Assembly: GCA_012744395.1 (NCBI GenBank)
Contig: JAAYCB010000063.1
Span: forward strand, 1 to 36,098
Reading direction: 5' to 3'
Origin: Pirellulaceae bacterium
Lineage (GTDB): Bacteria > Planctomycetota > Planctomycetia > Pirellulales > Thermoguttaceae
DNA: 36,098 bases
Each line of letters begins with the position of its first letter. Within the stretch, counting starts at the first letter, position 1. Under the pieces are notes generated by a model that searched no databases, had not been told where the DNA came from, and saw only the letters and a program-made list of their open reading frames with translations. Position numbers and translations under genes: made by a program. Positions 34,329 through 36,098 of this stretch are shown piece after piece.

Positions 34329-36098
34329 ATGGAAGCGCGGTTGAAGTTTGCCGTGGCGCTCGGCGCGGCACTGGTGCTTCCGGCGGCCGTTCAAGGCGCC
34401 GACTACTTCGTCACCCGGCAGGGCAACGACGCCAATCGCGGCGCCGATTGGGCAACGTCCTTTCTGACCGTACAACGGGGCGTCGACGCACTCAAGCCCG
34501 GCGACACGCTGACGATTGGTCCGGGCGAATACCCTGAGAACGTCAAGTTGCACGGGTTCGGCGTACCAGGCAAGGAAACGCTGATCCGGGCGGAGCTGGC
34601 CGGCACGGTGGTTCTGCGAGGCGACCGCGATGTGGACCTCGACTTCGCTCAAGTACCGGGCCGGCGGTTCGTCTACATCGCCGACTGCAAGATGGATGTC
34701 TTATCGGTTCACGAGGTCGACACCCTGACGAACCTGGCGCCGGCGGCCGACCCGGGCGCGCTGGAGTTCGGTCCCGCCCGGTATTGGCACGACGCGGAGG
34801 CCGGAAAGCTCTACCTCTCCACTTCGGACTTTCAGCCCGCCACTTGCCACCGGTATACGATCGGTGTCCTCCGCGACCACGGCGTCGATATGCTCCAGTG
34901 CCGGCGGGTCGTGCTCGATGGGCTGGCGGCGGCCGGGTACAGGACGGCCGTCGGGAAAGAAGGTCTCCTCCTGCCTACCAGCGGCTTCATGCTGCATCAG
35001 ACGGAGCAGTGCACGGTCCGCCGCTGCACGGCGTTCTTCAATGGCAGCGGCATCACGATCAACAGCGGGGTCGGCGGGCGCACGGACCAGCCCGGCGAGG
35101 GGAAGGGCAACCTGGTGGAAGACTGCCGCGCGTTCGCCAACCGGCTCGACGGCATCGTCGCCTACAATCCCAGCGGTGAGACGATCCGCAATTGCCAGTC
35201 CTTCCTGAACCAGACCTACGGGGCGCGGTTCTACGGCGGGCGGGCGGGCGACGCCGTCTGCCTCATGTCCGACGTCCTGGCATGGGGCAATCCCGGCGCC
35301 GACTTCTGGACCAAGGGAGGCGGGCTGTCTGAGTACAACGAGGCGGTCTTGGCCGAACGGTGCATCGCGCTGAGGGACTGCAACTTCGGCAACTTTCAGC
35401 ACGGCATCATCGGGGGCCGCAACGTCTACCGGGGCGATCGTCCCCACACGATCATTCTGCCCGGCGAGCATGAGGAGTTTCACCAATTCAACGACGCCCA
35501 CTTCGCCGATCCGATGAATTTCGACTTCCGCCTCCAGGCGACCTCCTCGTTCCGCCAGTCCGGCGAGGGCGAGGCCGCCAGCGGGCCGCACCCGTACAAG
35601 GCCGACATCTACCATGTCAAGCCCGGCGGAAACGATGACCTCGACGGCCTTTCCTTGGCGGCCGCGTGGAAGACGCCGTCGCGCGCCGTCGCCAGGTTGA
35701 AGCCGGGCGACACCCTCTACATCGCGCCCGGGCGATACGCGGGCGACCTGGCCCTGACCGCGAGCAACATATGCATTCGGGGGCGCGGCATCGAGCCGGT
35801 CGTCATCGAGGGCGGCCTGCGTCTGGCCGAGTGCCGGGATGTGTCCGTCGAGCGGCTGCAATTCTCGGGTCCCGCTCGCGCGATCCGCGGCGGGAACATC
35901 GAATTGGCCAACTGCGTCCTCTTTGGGCAGTCCGTCGAAGCCGAACAGGTCGAGGGATTGCGACTGAACCACAACCTGTTGGTGGCGTCTCTCCGGCTCG
36001 TGGGCTGCTCCGGTGTGATCTTGAACGGGAATCTGCACGCCGCCGCGCCGGCTGTCCAAACCGACACGCGCCAGGCCGTCCGCTATTCCTCTTACAAC
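34329..36098 (+). CDS. Exported right-handed parallel beta-helix protein (partial, runs off window)
   Basis: The frame is open from ATG 34329 (GGAGG 8 nt upstream) to the last base, giving 590 residues with no stop. A signal peptide (LKFAVALGAALVLPAAVQG) comes first. Two related modules follow. The first opens YFVTRQGNDANRGADWATSF and VDALKPGDTLTIGPGEY (about 25-70) and runs through many short helix turns (VDMLQCRRVVLDGL, CTVRRCTAFFNGSG, NLVEDCRAFANRLDG). The second opens IYHVKPGGNDDLDG and RLKPGDTLYIAPGRY (about 425-475) and runs off the window. The pattern of N/C-rich turns fits polysaccharide lyase, PL9/DUF1565 or NosD-like folds. Catalytic residues cannot be fixed. It stands near other sugar-acting genes. 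Confidence 0.85.
   Translation, partial: MEARLKFAVALGAALVLPAAVQGADYFVTRQGNDANRGADWATSFLTVQRGVDALKPGDTLTIGPGEYPENVKLHGFGVPGKETLIRAELAGTVVLRGDRDVDLDFAQVPGRRFVYIADCKMDVLSVHEVDTLTNLAPAADPGALEFGPARYWHDAEAGKLYLSTSDFQPATCHRYTIGVLRDHGVDMLQCRRVVLDGLAAAGYRTAVGKEGLLLPTSGFMLHQTEQCTVRRCTAFFNGSGITINSGVGGRTDQPGEGKGNLVEDCRAFANRLDGIVAYNPSGETIRNCQSFLNQTYGARFYGGRAGDAVCLMSDVLAWGNPGADFWTKGGGLSEYNEAVLAERCIALRDCNFGNFQHGIIGGRNVYRGDRPHTIILPGEHEEFHQFNDAHFADPMNFDFRLQATSSFRQSGEGEAASGPHPYKADIYHVKPGGNDDLDGLSLAAAWKTPSRAVARLKPGDTLYIAPGRYAGDLALTASNICIRGRGIEPVVIEGGLRLAECRDVSVERLQFSGPARAIRGGNIELANCVLFGQSVEAEQVEGLRLNHNLLVASLRLVGCSGVILNGNLHAAAPAVQTDTRQAVRYSSYN

Overview
The window is high-GC DNA that most likely comes from a Planctomycetota chromosome, probably near Pirellulales. 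The pointers are a BBP7-type outer-membrane barrel, a giant secreted protein opening with the planctomycete LEPR-XLL motif (EPLEDRRLLSG), a Tat-exported Gfo/Idh/MocA protein, a set of exported glycoside hydrolases, and short GC-rich inverted repeats between genes. I see no tRNA, rRNA, CRISPR array, transposase or phage gene.

Layout. (1) 126-1658 (+) encodes a BBP7 barrel. It converges, across a 9-bp hairpin, on a 2092-residue secreted protein (8076-1798, -) made of an alpha/beta-hydrolase domain, many PKD-like domains and four tandem 89-residue repeats. (2) From 20728 down to 8602 every gene is on the minus strand: apt, a Tat-exported oxidoreductase, a GlmU-like nucleotidyltransferase, prs, rplY, pth, rpsF, ssb, rplI, dnaB and a BamA/Omp85 protein. 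The part from the nucleotidyltransferase to dnaB is the familiar bacterial housekeeping cluster, but rpsR is missing from its usual place between ssb and rplI. (3) A small exported Dabb-domain protein (21097-21504, +) faces a minus-strand operon running from 28092 down to about 21486: a GH20-like enzyme, a GH36-like enzyme, a uroporphyrinogen-decarboxylase-fold protein and a decayed M28 peptidase. A well-formed promoter sits in front of the operon. (4) From 28330 the plus strand carries a GH5-like (clan A) hydrolase with an inserted carbohydrate-binding-like domain, an exported HEAT-repeat protein, a rhomboid protease, the wreck of a class C beta-lactamase-like gene, and a two-module right-handed beta-helix protein that runs off the window end.

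How it fits together. The left and centre supply cell-envelope and core information functions: UDP-sugar and PRPP synthesis, ribosomal proteins, replicative helicase, and outer-membrane assembly. The right third looks like a polysaccharide-processing neighbourhood, with exported hydrolases in divergent units around 28.1-28.3 kb. Two pseudogenes show recent gene loss there. No wholly new system is evident. The most unusual items are the BamA homolog with a long proline-rich tandem-repeat linker between POTRA and barrel, the hydrolase-PKD giant protein, the split-barrel hydrolase with an inserted domain, and a hairpin/inverted-repeat/promoter cluster at 8.3-8.57 kb.
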